This document shows positions 12,216 to 25,107 of a DNA stretch of 64,000 bases, in pieces. The notes beneath the pieces were generated by a model, which saw nothing but the letters and a program-made list of their open reading frames with translations, searched no databases and was not told where the DNA came from. Both the position numbers and the translations under genes were made by a program. Origin of the DNA: Varroa destructor (taxonomy: Eukaryota > Arthropoda > Arachnida > Mesostigmata > Varroidae); NCBI RefSeq assembly GCF_002443255.2, contig NW_019211457.1, forward strand, positions 44,663,119-44,727,118, written 5' to 3'. The first letter of the stretch is position 1. The number at the start of each line of letters is the position of its first letter.

Positions 12216-14048
12216 AGCAGTTTCTGAAGTTGTTTGCATAATATTCATTCATCTGTCCTGGTTCAGCCGTGACAACAAATATGTTCACGCAGACAGTAAT
12301 TGCTCAAGAAGCGATACGGTCGGACTGCCGCAGTAAGCTGCGCTACTGATCCGTAGAACGATCCACGGAGCAGAAATCATAGAAAAACATACAAACTTGT
12401 ACAAAAACGTTAACAACAGTGTACTTGGAGGGAGTTGGGTTTCGGGAGCGTTGGCAATCAGAGGACTGAAAAGCGAGCAAAAACTGCACGAGCCAGATTA
12501 ATCTGTTAAGGTGCATCTACGTCAAATTTATAGGTCTCGCATCTTTGCAAGCAAAATTTTTCTGTTTGTCTATTTCTGTTTTATTGGAGTGGAAAATGAT
12601 AGCACGGTAATGCTACGATTAGGTAGGTAGAAGGTCAATAATCGCTTTGAAAAACACGGGGCAGCGTAGATTGGCATGGTTCACCTCAATGAGACAAGGG
12701 CCGAGGTCTCAATCACTGAGATTTGCCCAGATCCCAGCAGGTACTAGATACTAGAAAGCGTTTACTATTTTGAGGCTCATTACGCTAGCATAACAACAGC
12801 GCGCTGGTGGATTGGTTAACCTATGCATAATATATGCCTTTGGCCTTTCTCTGTCTATTGTCTCTAGTGACCCTTTGCTTGACTTATCAGTATGGAGTAC
12901 TGATCAGGTTGTAATATTGTCGGTGTAGCTCCGGTGCTCAAGGCATTGCATATAATATTATAAAGGTAAAAAGTTGTCCTAGGATGAAATTCAACGATGT
13001 TTCTTCACTCGAGAACAGAATGCAATAATCAGCTTGAAGGAGTAGTAAGCTTTATGGGAACTTCATCCCTGAGCAACTCAGAGAAGAAGTTTCCATGAAG
13101 ACGCTGACATTATGAACAGCGCGGTATATAATAGCATATAAAGACTATATTATAGAATCAAATGTAAGCATTTTCACACACTGCAATTCACTGTGATCTC
13201 TAATGTTTGGTGCCTTCCTTACATACACGTAACTTAAGCAATAGATGTTTAATAACTTGGTATTCAACTTTAATAGTTTTGACTTAGGTTTTCGATTAGT
13301 TTATAATCTTGAATATGTTCATGTTTCATGTTGGCGTAGTCAGCATTTAGTTTTGTACATGTTGGTTTTCATACTCAACTATCTACTCTGATACGCATGA
13401 CCTTAACAGGCTTTATAATGTACTAACTAGGCCTAAAAAGAGGAAGAGCCTGCTGAAGGTCAAGTTATTTTGTTTAATGACAAAATGTTGATCTAGCTCC
13501 ATTATATGATGTTATAAAGAATCTCCGACTATGGACCCATAGTCAAATATGATTCTCTTTAGCCTTTGCCTTTCATCATGGGATATTCTCGGAGTTTTCA
13601 CTCATAGGGTTTCTTAGTTTATAACAATGTATAGTCGGTATATATATAAGATATGAAGAAGTAGCTCTAACTTATTTAGCATAGTCTGCTGGGTCACGCT
13701 TCTGTTGCAAGGTGGCTTGTATGATTCAATCTACATAAGCAAATTAACTTTACATCAAATTGGGTTCCATACGTATGTCCGGAAGATAATAATGTATGCA
13801 GAACAGATTACAGTATTCAGTGATGTTTAGATCAATACGGCACATGTATATATTATACTCATTCTCTCCAGGCTTCTACGTTTTCATTATAGCTATTTCA
13901 ATTATAGATAGCGAGTAAACGAGACAAAAAAACTATTTTGATTTCTGAAGCAGCAGTGGAACGAACTACGATAAATTCCATTTGTTACTTTATCAAGCAA
14001 GTTTCGGGGCAGACGTCATAGTTCGCTTTCTTTTGCCTTTCTTTTTAG
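12216..14048. other. Non-coding stretch
   Basis: AT-rich. An 8-bp inverted repeat with a 2-base loop (GACTATGG/CCATAGTC) lies at 13527-13544. A 20-base segment at 12928-12947 resembles one at 56778-56797 (18 of 20 identical). Nothing else was recognised. Confidence 0.45.
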
Positions 14049-14265
14049 ACGTCCTGATGAACTGACGCGCACATCTCCAACCGGTTTCAGACTAGTCCAG
14101 ATGCGTTCGTTTTTGCTCACCCCGGAAAAATGCTCCCAACGCGTCTTAACTAGTCGCGGTCTGCGGACCGTTCTTACGCTCGAAAAAGGTCTTCGACTTC
14201 ATGGACTAGAAAATTGTAAACAGACGCTAAAAAGAGTGGCAGAAAGACCCGTAAAAGTAGTATGA
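14049..14265 (+). CDS. Candidate terminal exon, unknown product
   Basis: A strong polypyrimidine tract and acceptor (ctttcttttgcctttctttttag) is followed at once by a 71-codon open frame that ends in TGA. It reads RPDELTRTSPTGFRLVQMRS, LLTPEKCSQRVLTSRGL and GLENCKQTLKRVAERPVKVV. This combination is better than most open frames in the window. There is no match to a known family, no polyadenylation signal close by and no upstream partner exon was identified. Confidence 0.3.
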
Positions 14266-15081
14266 AGATGATTAACGATATATACGAAAAATAGTGGCAG
14301 ACGAACAGTTGAATTCGTTGTGAAGGACAAGTACTAGGGAAACTTGGAAACGAGGCAAACCTCTGCGTACTGGAAGACTTGGGGTATATAGGCGAATGTA
14401 GTCCTATTCGTTCTGAAGGCGAGCATTTAAAAAGGCAAACGGCAAGAAAAGCAGAGAATAAACATTGTCCAAAGTTGTCCGGTATCAGAGGAAGTAATGT
14501 ATTCGGTGGATTAAGAGAAACTGTAACCTTTCTGAAGTCCCCTTTCCTTTGACCCTAACGGGGCCGCTCGAACTGAGGGGCGTTTCTTCGCCGAACTTTT
14601 GTGGTAAGCTTTGGGCGAAGCGGACCACTCCAACAAAGTCGTCGAGTAAGGTAGCAGGGGCTTTGCTAGATGTACTCCGATAGAGGTCTTACCATATCCG
14701 GCCTGCCCCTGGGGCTTCATACTAAAAATAAGGTGAGCGGGGCAAAATTTGAGTGGCGACCTTCACAGCAGTAGGAGCGCCAGTCGCAGCAGTCGTACTC
14801 TGACCTAAGAGGACGTCTGTGACGGGCGGACGCGCAATAAAAGTGAAAAATGGCAGTTCTTCAACTCGCAGCGGAGCCGTGCGACACGGACCAACGAAGA
14901 GGCCGAGGCAAGAGGGCCGCCGCACGCAGTTGCCCTTCTGTACTCCTCTCTTAGTGACTAGATTTTTGTACTGATCATTCTCTCTTCCTCTAATGCGTTC
15001 ACTCTCGCCCCGTTTTCTTCCTCTCGGATATTTGAGAACGTCATGCGTCCGTGCCAGGAGAAGTCACTCGGCAAAACTTAC
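14266..15081. other. Non-coding stretch
   Basis: GC-richer than average. Two minus-strand frames at 14511-14925 show no protein-like motifs, splice signals or homology. Confidence 0.45.
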
Positions 15082-15217
15082 TGACGCTGTTTCGAAGGTT
15101 GATGTTCTGAATGAAAACTCTGTTTCGGTTGCTCTCTCTGTGCCACCTGCTCACAGTAATGAAGGCCGTGCTACCGCTAATAGCCGTACATTGCTTGCAG
15201 GAGACATTGTCTCTCAA
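15082..15217 (-). CDS. Candidate exon, unknown product
   Basis: On the minus strand a frame opens right after a TAG usable as an acceptor (cgcaaatacatag). It runs 45 codons to a consensus donor (GCGTCA|gtaagt). The peptide reads NVSCKQCTAISGSTAFITV and SRWHRESNRNRVFIQNINL. Two Cys and a Ser/Thr-rich strand-like part suggest an extracellular fold, but this is only an impression. The exon ends with one base over (phase 1), so it does not join directly to 10250-10408. A longer plus-strand frame (14993-15427) overlaps and is considered its shadow or chance. Confidence 0.3.
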
Positions 15218-16880
15218 CTATGTATTTGCGTAATAGCACGAGGGGTACTTCACAAAAGTTTCAATGACCTGACACACCGAGAGCTTCACCGGCCGCCGAT
15301 GTATCAATTCTTGAAGCCAATACGAACTAATTACCATGTAATACAATTTACGAGTTCCTCTCACAGAGGGCATTCATTTAGGCGTGTAGTAATTATGATG
15401 ATACCATACCCTAATTTTAGTAGTTGACAAAATGAAACAGCCTCGATCGTCTATTGGATAGCTTTGAATATTTTTTACCCATTATGTATTTACTGTACGC
15501 GTAATGAGGTATATATTTTAAAGGTTATGCAAATTGTTATTTGAAGGACACCAAGCCACACGCTGATTAGCATCTTTCGCTGATGAAGTTCGAGCGACTG
15601 CGGTGCTTGCAAAAGCTATTTAAATAGGAGCAGTTAACGCGAGCACATTATCCACGACATAACTCTACACAATCGAATGTATCGCTGTTTAATCGCCGCC
15701 GTCGTGGAAGCAGTCCACAGAACTTTTCCTATTAATTTACATTTGTTTTTGTTTTTGAATTTGCCGGTAAATAGCCTGGCTAATGGTTGTGAAATTATCC
15801 CCGTCGCGTTTGTCGGAGTTAAATGGAGTGGAGCATCAAGGCTGTACTGTACGTACACTCGACGAGTCTATCTGCTAAACCCGCTGTAAGCTTCCGCTAG
15901 AGAAATGAAAATTACTTCAAGTCAGAACCCATACATGCCGCTAACCCACTGCTAATAGATAGAGCGGGTACATCGCCGGGTGTCGATCCATCGGTCAGAT
16001 ACATTGCCTGTGGCCTTTCTTGGATATTTGCTTTCGCTTAATATTTATATTTATGAGAATAGAAGCTTGATAGTAACTATACTTAGGGCGCCGGTCGTTG
16101 TCAAATACCAATTGTCGGCAAGAACGAGGCGCATTCATGAAGACAGCACTGTTCTTAAAGTTATTTAACAACCGGTTTGAAAATGTAGCATTGCATCTAC
16201 CCATACCTATATCATTGGTTCGATCTTACAAGATGCCCGCAGAGAGGACAATGCCACAGACAAATATATGCAGATATGGTACCCAGTATCTTCAGCTGCT
16301 GATTGTGATTTTGCTGATGAGTATACGCCGGTTAGTAAGGCGCCCAGTAGATCCAAATTCAATTTTTAAATATTATAATGAGATACAACCATGTTAGTAT
16401 CGTGTTTCGAGAAATGTTTTGTATATGCATAGTGCGCGTAGAACTCTTCCCGTTTATTGAAAAAGCTACTGTTTACTTCTGTTGAACATTTTGGGTGTGT
16501 CACTAAATGTACCTATAATTCTATCAGACCCAAATCAATCCTTCGATTTCTAATCGCGTAAATCAATGCCGTCTATTCTAGAGTCGTCTATGAGAGTTCA
16601 ACGTATGTATTGCTATTTGCCAAGTTACCAATTATCTAATTAAACAAGGACCACCTTAAGAACCAAACCGCGAAATTAAGTGACTCGCCTAAATTCGGAA
16701 TCAAGAGGAATACTCAACTAGGTTACTGGTTATAACAGTCATTTTGTTCACTGGCAAGGAATAAAGGGACTATTAGCCCCCTTGCCATAGGATAATGCGA
16801 ATGAATGTTTAAGATTCAAGTAGAAATAGAGAGTGTCTGGATCTAGGCATAACATTTTACACTAGCACTCCTTTGGACAG
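15218..16880. other. Non-coding stretch
   Basis: Several short frames at 15634-16397 on both strands overlap one another and carry no family or splice support. Nothing was recognised. Confidence 0.45.
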
Positions 16881-16920
16881 TTTCAAAGCGTGAGAAGCTT
16901 TTGGAAATCTGCTATTAAAA
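16881..16920 (+). CDS. Possible micro-exon
   Basis: A 40-base segment is bounded by a fair acceptor (cactcctttggacag) and a consensus donor (gtaagt). One frame reads FQSVRSFWKSAIK. Its small size makes a chance arrangement likely. Confidence 0.15.
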
Positions 16921-19579
16921 GTAAGTGTTTATGCTTTCCTATTTTCTACCGGTAAAAACATGCATGTCAAATGGGTAGGCTTTATCTTCACACAATCAGC
17001 CGTTAGTCAAATAAGATTGTGAGGAAACCGTTAGCTATACAAGAACGTTTTAAAAACTTTGAAGGACTCGAGTTAGCCGCACATTTATTTTTGGTAGGGA
17101 CTCGCAAAGTACTCTACTTCAAGTGTAACTATTAATGTCGAGATTGCAAAATTTTGTCGTTGCTTTGGGTCCTAAAAAGGTGACGGGTTAATTCGAATTA
17201 GCAATTCTTCATAATTTGTCCTTCACCGAGGACAAATAACTAAAAGAACATCCGAATTAAGTGCGACGTATACGATGAGAAGTTCATAGTTGAGGGCAGT
17301 GCTCAAGGTTGGCTTTCTAAGTTTAAAAATTAAATATTTTGCATATCTTCCGAATTCGTCAAGGGTTACCGTAACGCTCTGTTCAAAGAGAATAACTGCA
17401 AGATGAGCCTGAACTTATAGAGTCCTGACCATATAAGGAACAAAAACCCTGGGTTGCATCGACAGAGATGATGAATCCGTGCTGCCGCTATTGCCGCGTG
17501 AGATTATCATTGTCCATTCGATGGAGCAATTGGCAACCGCAACAAGTCGCAACCGGAGACGCCCTCATTGTAATTATATAACATATACGATTGTCTCACT
17601 CGTCCACGCTACCGAGCCGGACACTTCCAACCCGGGCTCAGTCTTTCTGTGCATACCTTTAGATTAGCGGTAACATGCCGCTGCCACAACCCAAGTAAAT
17701 AATACATACACCGCACGACTTGCTTTTTGACACTGCATGCTAGCTTGAACCTGGCCAGCACCATCCGTGATGTGTGGAAGTGCTAGCATAATAGACGCAG
17801 AGGGACGGTCTCTGCGGGCTGGGGGGTCTTGGGGGATCTGCCTCCACCAAACATAGGCCTCTTTTTGCAGTTTGGACACCGCAAATCCAAACTCCTGTGC
17901 TGAAGGTGACTCAGACGACTCCTCTCGCAGCATGGCATCGGACCCCTGGAGTAGTTCGAATGATGCTTTTCCTTTACCGCGGTGAAGATGTCTGCCGAAA
18001 ACACTGCAAGGACGAAGGAGGCGGGGGATTTCAGCAGGCGTGCGAAGAGGCTGTCTGTGACCGCGCGGATCGTCCATTTTATCAGTCCTTTGGCTTGCGA
18101 GTAAGCTTTGACGGTTCTAACATGGCGAATGTTAGGACGTAGCAGACACTGCCGTATGCGCCAGCCCGGGAAGTAACCGGAATCTAAGGGTTTATATCGG
18201 TCCCGAAGCGCTGAAAGGTTCTCTACCAGGGCCCAATGCTATTGCGTGGCAGGCCTGGAAAAGGTGAACAAAGCGGGTGCAATAGCCAATATTCACTAGC
18301 ACGAACAGAGGAACTTTTCGAAGCATGCGCAGCATCCTTATTAAATCCACGACGAATCTCGACGAAGAAATGCGTCGGCGGTTCCACAGGTGTCTCGTGC
18401 AGAAGGCGACGGTGATTTGTCCGCTGTCAAATGCGACCACTGCGAGCGTGCTTCCGATCCTCGCCCATACACTCCTTCCTGAAAACTAACAAGATGTCAA
18501 GCTGTAGACGATCGTCGTTGAACCTGGATTGGCTCAGCCTGGATGGCAGCGGTAGAATACAAGACGACCTAGCTTGCCGTCCTGTAGTGGGCCTGCAAGA
18601 AGCTGATGGGGCTTAGCGAAGTCGAAACTTTAACAGGAATCGTCCGGTAAAATTTTTTACGAAGATGGCCGCAAATCGATCGGCCGCCAGAACACGTCAT
18701 AAGACGTGTGAGGTCGTATTTATGTTGTCCAGTCTTAGTATAACATGAGAACTCGTGGCTGGAGAGGGCAATTGGCACGTTTTTAAACGGAAATTCAACA
18801 ATCGTATCGACTGATACGGGACTTGACCAAGGCCGCAAAGCTGCTGTACGATTTGCCCTTTTTGCATAGACCACCCTTAATCGCACAACATTTCTGGCAC
18901 TGCAGGGGGCCCTGACAACTGAACCATCTTGCATCATTTCCGGAAAGACTTGGCGATGGTAGAAAGTATAGAACGGCGCAGGTCTGGAGGCGGTGGTAGG
19001 CCAGTTTGACGGGGGCATAAAGCGCGTTCTACTCTACGCAATTAGGCATTTTTCAGTCCAGGAGGCAAAATGGTACTAGTCAGAAACGGATTGTATGCCT
19101 GGTGTCTAGGCGGTAAAAAACTCCAACCTTTATTTGCACGAACGGAGGTTCGTGACAGCCGACCAACAGTAACCCGCGAAAGAACCTGCAGAGCAACGGG
19201 AACCACTATGCCGAGTTGGCCATGGAGCTGTTGGAGTATGAATTAAACGAACAGCACCAGAGCGGTACGGCAGACTTAAAGTGGACGCACTGTTGCGGCT
19301 ACATATAGCAGGACGTTGGAAAGGGACGATAAGTGACGGTGCTTGCCCAAAATCGCTTGCAACACAGCTGGCGAGCTCACATTGGGCCCCAGTGGCACCA
19401 TGTTTCGGAGAAATGGCCAAATCGTTTTTCTGTTGAAAGATGGAAGGCCAGAGATGATTTCTGCTACGGGGAGCCACGCGGAGCCATTCTGAGGTGTGGG
19501 ACCTCTAGCTAGTCCTCTCGGCAAGCCGACTCTACTCGCCCTCCGCCATTAAGGCCATCCGGACCCAACAATATATGTC

Positions 19580-19628
<49 letters not shown>

Positions 19629-20433
19629 ATACGTGTACTCAATCGGTGATGGACCCGCCGTTCAACATCCGAGCTAGGGTAATACTTTAGCTTATTGCTG
19701 ACTCTCTACCACTATGGGGTTCTCAATGTAACTATGGATGATACAATGTAGTCACGACGTATCAATTTCAAATTATGGTAAATGACATCAGTTTGTCGAA
19801 TATGCACAATATAAAAACAAGATTATAAGCTACGATGCTGGTGATTATGATTTTTGTGCAAGTCAAGTACGAAATCGATTAAAACACCTTTATCATAAAT
19901 TACACGTAATTACCAACTTTGTCCGTTGGAAGCACGCCTTTGCTTTCCCAATTGTAAAGGGCCTGGTCTTATATAAACCAGTACCGACATCGCTAATAGG
20001 AGATCCCCACTAAAAATATCCAGCGGAGTGAAATGGCTCGAATGAGGCATACATCGTACGGATGCTTCGGTGAAATGTGCACGTTAATCAAGCTTTTCTT
20101 AACTTTTGCATTTTAACTAAATATGCAATGGCAGCGTCTCATCAGGGCTATGTAATGTCCAAATGAAACGCATTCAGCAGGAAATCTTTCAACATGTTCT
20201 TGTAACAAGAAACATTCCGTTAAGTAAAAATAACGGCTCGCTTATACGTTGTGCCCAGAATCAGCGCCGTATTGTTATTTAGGCTAAATAAAGTGGTTTT
20301 TCGCAAATATCAACATGGGTCTACTACGCCCAGGTGCGGTAGTTCCACTTGCTTGGTAATTAAGTTAGGTACAAATGCTAATAAAGATTGTTTTCGACAC
20401 AAAGTTACAATAATGTTACAGTAGTTTTTCGAC
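16921..20433. other. GC-richer block without recognisable gene
   Basis: From about 17480 to 19550 the base composition rises and overlapping frames of 80-149 codons appear on both strands (for example 17664-18077 and 18569-19018, minus). None shows a catalytic or domain motif, they contradict one another, and stops interrupt any longer reading. A CPNC pair at about 17880 is isolated. This could be an old CpG-rich repeat or a promoter-proximal region. A long (AT)21 repeat at 19583-19624 ends the block. Confidence 0.4.
19583..19624. repeat. (AT)21 microsatellite
   Basis: An uninterrupted run of 21 AT units, the longest dinucleotide array in the window. Confidence 0.97.
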
Positions 20434-20623
20434 TCATGCGACGAATAGATGATGCATCGCATGGTTTGTTTGCTTCGGTTCCCGGGTTAACCAAATTTCA
20501 TAGAACTGAACACCGGTGGAGGTACACATGACGGTGATCCCAATGAACGGCATGAAATTGAGGTCTTCGGATTTCTTAATGTGTGTATAAACGGCTGTTT
20601 CCGTGTGGACCTTCTGCAAATAC
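20434..20623 (-). CDS. Candidate exon, unknown product
   Basis: On the minus strand a strong acceptor (cttttttgcccttcgcctcag) is followed by an open frame of 62 codons to TGA. It reads YLQKVHTETAVYTHIKKSED, LNFMPFIGITVMCTSTGVQF and YEIWLTREPKQTN. The alternating hydrophobic GITVMCTSTGVQFYEI looks like paired beta strands of a PTB/PH-like fold or a membrane segment. Neither reading is secure. The exon begins with one base completing a codon, matching the two bases left by the candidate exon at 27527-27618. It is either a last exon or one whose donor I could not place. Confidence 0.35.
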
Positions 20624-22659
20624 CTGAGGCGAAGGGCAAAAAAGATACGAACGCAGTCGTTTAAAATATTTGTACAAAACTGGGTAAGAAGGTCCTAGAG
20701 GCGCAGCATGCCCAGCGTACCATAATAAGCATTAAGCAAGAATTTCACCAGCGCCTCCAAAAGCATTGGCCTTCTCATTTTGCCTGGCTAATTAAAGCTG
20801 CGTCTATTCCTCGGGACCTGCGCTCATACCACAAATGGCAAGTAACCTAACAGAATTCTTCGTGAAAGCGTCATCTACCTTTTTCATGTTAGATCACTAG
20901 TAGTTCGCTTGCAAATAACCCTTGGTTGCTTGCATGTCGCAGTTAGCAGTTAATTTCCACACGGCCTTGACGTGGCGTCTCCGATCTTTGTCGTTTCGGA
21001 TGTTCCGAGGGAAACGTTCGCTAGAATGTCACGCCCATAGCTCGGTAGAATGGCCTGGCGGGGAGCGCGCTCGAGGCAGGCGGGTAAAATACCCCCAAAG
21101 AAGAACTGAGAAGTGCAAGAGACGTCTGGCATGAGAAAGAAAGAAAAAGAAATAGAGTAGCGATAAAAGCTTGGGGGTAAAAAAACGTCAAAGGAATTCC
21201 GCTTTATGTAGGGCCCTGCCATTCTGTAGAGTTTCGTTTGCCAAAAGGCCGAAAAGCCATATTTTTTCTTCCTTGGGGGATGAACGTCGTTCCGCGTACG
21301 CACCGGGCACTCGAGCGTCTCTTCCTTGCTACACCATACGATTTGCCATTCCGTACAACGCCCTTGCTTTGGTTAAGGTCGGACACGGAGGCAATGGATG
21401 CGGCAGTCTTTGACGTTTTTTGGACTTCGAAATCGATCCTCAAGTCCCACCAGCCGTTCAGGCTACAAGCCTTGCCGCCGGCTCACATCAAAGACGGCCT
21501 CCATCACTTGGGGCATTGGCTTCCGCAGACAGTCTAGAACGATGCCTTAGAGCAACGCAGCAAAGCAAAATGTCTCTTATTTTCCTCCTGTTTGCAATGG
21601 TCTTCCGCAGCTGGCCGAGGCCTGATTTGACAATCGGCAAGAAACAACAAAACACGAAAAATACCTTTATCATGATTGACGTTGGAGATACTTTACTGCA
21701 GAAGGCCGTTTCTAATAGAGTTGTCATTATTGTCGACAAATTGGGATCTGTTTGTAGTGGAGGCTCAATTTATTTTCGCGCTGCTTGTAGATGTCTTCTT
21801 TTTATGTAGTTTATCTACACGTTTAAGACACTGGATTTAAATGTGTGGATTATGAACCTTGAATGTCATTTGTTGCAATTATAGTTGCTACGAAAACGAA
21901 TAAATATGGTGTCTTCTCTTTGCGTATGAGACATTGTCGCTGAGATTTGTCAAAACATTCAAGCTATAAGTACTATGAAGCTTCCAGCTCGTCGGACATA
22001 CACGTACTTAGAAATTGGTACTGCAAAGATCTCTGGTAGTAATACCCTATTAGGCAAATTAGAGCATGCAAAGTGACACGATTAGAGCGCGACCCTATTA
22101 TTTAAAGGTTCTATCGTAATTAGATGTATATATACTAATATTTTAACGAAAGCATAATAATAATAATGGTGCAATCAAAAACACGTATTAAGTTACCTAT
22201 CTTTCAGTACAGCTGCTAAGTTAATTATGTCGCAGTTGCCTTTTCCTTTTACGTTATTCTAATGACGCCGGGAATTTAGCAAGACCGTTTGGCCATACCG
22301 TGCCGTGCCACGTCGAAATTTTAATATAGCCGTAACGTATGTACCATAAAACGCAGCTGATAGATGGTAGAATTCCTATGCAAACGACATGGACATTCAG
22401 ATCATCTGAAATCGGCAAGAAGCGGCATGCATAAGCTGCATCGGTAGCAGACGTCAAGCTTGTGGTATTGCCCCGTTCTGTTCAGGCGGCATTTGACCGA
22501 AGCAAAGAAGTCTTGCCTCAACAGTATATTCAAACCAGGCACAACGTAACCGCTACGAACAAGACATTGCCAGTTCTCTAGCTGTCTAGCACCGGGACAG
22601 TTTTGAATTCTACTAGTTCTGTCTGCTATAGCCTTGCCAATGTCTGAGATGCCTTTTTC
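20624..22659. other. Stretch without identified gene
   Basis: Overlapping frames at 20950-21809 occur on both strands. The minus-strand part 20950-21110 follows a pyrimidine tract ending gcacttctcag and stays open for about 50 codons (GGILPACLERAPRQAILPSY), the only splice-supported part. Nothing was identified. Confidence 0.35.
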
Positions 22660-22754
22660 ATGGTGCGTCCCATACTCCTACTAGCTTCGATGGCCGGTGG
22701 ATTGGTTTGTCACTGGCGCTGTGAAACTGTCGCAATGGAAATTGTGATATTAAA
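22660..22754 (+). CDS. Candidate first exon with signal-peptide-like start
   Basis: An ATG at 22660 opens a frame reading MVRPILLLASMAGGLVC and then HWRCETVAMEIVILK. It runs directly into a consensus donor (ATTAAA|gtaagt) at 22755. The N-terminus has a basic residue, a hydrophobic core and a small-residue region ending near Cys17, as in secretory signal peptides. The start context lacks a purine at -3. No partner exon with matching phase was found; the frame at 22804-22947 is out of phase. Confidence 0.3.
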
Positions 22755-22803
22755 GTAAGTGAATTGCAAATGCACATATATATATGCCCGCTACTCTGCT
22801 GTT

Positions 22804-22949
22804 CGGGTCTGGCGAACAGCGGAATCGAACATGCTGCCGGGAGCACAATGGACCGGTCAACGCTTTAGATCTCTTCTGAGTGCTCGATTGGCCATAGATT
22901 CGAATCAGGAAGGATGGCAGGACAAATATGAGGCTCTAAGCGGGTAGCA
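22804..22949 (+). CDS. Weak candidate exon, unknown product
   Basis: After a pyrimidine-containing acceptor (tctggcgaacag) a frame stays open to TAG. It reads ESNMLPGAQWTGQRFRSLL and ARLAIDSNQEGWQDKYEALS. The composition is protein-like. It is not in phase with the possible first exon just upstream, and the gap between them (about 50 bases) would be a very short intron. Confidence 0.2.
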
Positions 22950-25107
22950 GACAGTATATTTATAACGATAGAGCGTAATCTTCATTTTACTATGAGTCAG
23001 ATGATAAAATTTACAGTGATCAACAAAAGCCATTCGATCTCGGCACGTTACGTTACGAATGTGCTTTGTAGGTGACACGTATCTGTGGAGCCTGGATACC
23101 TCTTTTTAAAGCAATTTTATCGCCATTAATAAAACAACACCAGTGTTTCAGCTATTGTAGTTACAAACAACATTTACACTTATAGACATAAAAATCTATA
23201 CTCCCATAGATCTGTATTGGATGGCAGGCTGTACCAGATGCGAACTCTTGCTCAGGAAAGAAAGAAAAACATGCTTTAGGAGGACAGTGGTTATAAAATT
23301 TACTTCAAAGAGACGAAATTCCTAAAGACCTGGCTGACATTTTTTATGTGTTGTAAGTGTTCCCCATACTTTTTCTGAGTGGCAAACACTCTAGCATACC
23401 CGCAGATATATATCGATTATGAAAAGATATATGCAGATGAGGTATGGAAAAACTTGGTAATCCCTTACCCTAGAGTGCCTATCTTCGCGTTGTTCTTTGA
23501 CCTGGCTAGCTTTTACATTCGCAAATTACATACAAATACTACAACGAGCGAATACAGACGACGCAGCCTCGAGTCTATGATAAGATCTGCTGTCCAAAGG
23601 CACGTTTCAAGTACGTCCTAAACGCCTTAGCTTTTTGGGCTGAGTGCGTATTCGACTACGCCTTCTTTTCGTTGACCAACGACTCGGACTGAGTTAGCTA
23701 GGCTGACAACGGTACTTCCGATCGATTATGCGAGAGACAGCAGAGTTCAAAACAGGCAGAGCAAGTTAAAGCATGCTGATACTTAAGGGGAAAACGCTTA
23801 TACTCTACACTATTCGGCGAAATAACAAACGTAGACAGAGAGGTAATAAAAATACGAGAGGACGCAGCCGAAAGTTCGAAATGTCTATAAACGTGACTTG
23901 TGTAACGAGAAGGGAAAAACCCGTTGCACTTGACTCGTATTTTCGTTTCATTCGAATCGGCGATAGCGATCTAAGACTCGTTGAGGCAGCGGTGGGCCTC
24001 AACGCTACGCTAAAGTAAACACTGGACTATTCTCGTTGCGACCGCTGCTCAATAAGTGTGGGCCGACTCGCAAAGTCTGTACATAGGCGAAACACCGGCA
24101 AACCACAAATAGAAATCGAAGTTATCAAGTAGCTGAGTCCAGGAGAACGTGCATAGTAACGCCTACGATCAGTTCGCGTCTAATTTAAGGTTGGTTCAAC
24201 GAAGAAGTGTCGAGTTCAATTCTTGGTCACTTAAAAAATCGTTAAGAGCTCTGACATTTGGGGCTTGAAAGCTGAGCGCGCTTTGAGTAGTGTTTAACTT
24301 ACAAAAGGGAGTACGTCGTGGGTATCAAGAAGCCTCAACCTCTCTCTTTGTCGACTGACAGTGACTAGCATTCATCAGATCTATTCTATTTGTGATATTA
24401 CCACAAACGTTCATGCCAGTCAGACTAAAATAGAAGCATGACTACAAATAATTTCGTAGCTATCACATGAGAATAACTATGAATTTAAAATTTAGTAATT
24501 AATAATAGATCGTTCATCTTTTTAAATACCAAATCTATTGCTTTTATGATAGGATACTTCGTCGGCTTTTAGAAAGAGAAAAAAATACTAGGATTAATGA
24601 TAACAGTTTGAAGGAATTCTGCAAAAATGTTAGCCAGCTTGTTGGGTAGAGTGTTAGTTGCGCAACGCCAATTGACCATTGTAAGAAAACAGCAAAGAAA
24701 GCTAAAACTTTCTAAGTCCTGATGAGATGGAAAGACAGTCAAATGAAAAATAGCCCTCAATTGAGGATGCTACAAGCAAGTTATGAGAAATCTCCTCGCT
24801 TCTATCCTTATGTACTGATATATCCTTATACCGATAGGATACCGATTCTATCCTTAATTCATAACATAATAAAAACCAGCGAAACTTTAACCAGAAGTTT
24901 ATCAGAAGAAGTCGCCTTGCTAAGGGCAATCTCTTAAGTAATCATAAAGTCCAATTGTTATTAGTTTACGAGTAATTAGCAAAATTATAATTGTTGCAAA
25001 TCCCACAGCCTAGGACGTCATCAGTACATCTCAGCTCTGAAGGCAAGGCCAGCTTCTGCAGGTCACTTTCCTTATTCAACGTTTAGCCTGACTTTTTCTA
25101 CTTCTCT
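22950..25107. other. Non-coding stretch
   Basis: Short frames at 23379-24018 (+) and 24569-24760 (-) lack splice or family support. The last one reads on through a single stop into further open sequence (KYPIIKAIDLVFKK), which may be chance. Confidence 0.4.

Noticed and set aside
14993..15427. 144-codon plus-strand open frame
   Set aside because: No splice signals, no motif, and it is complementary to a better-supported minus-strand candidate exon.
18569..19018. 149-codon minus-strand frame in the GC-rich block
   Set aside because: Several equally long contradictory frames overlap here and none carries family motifs.
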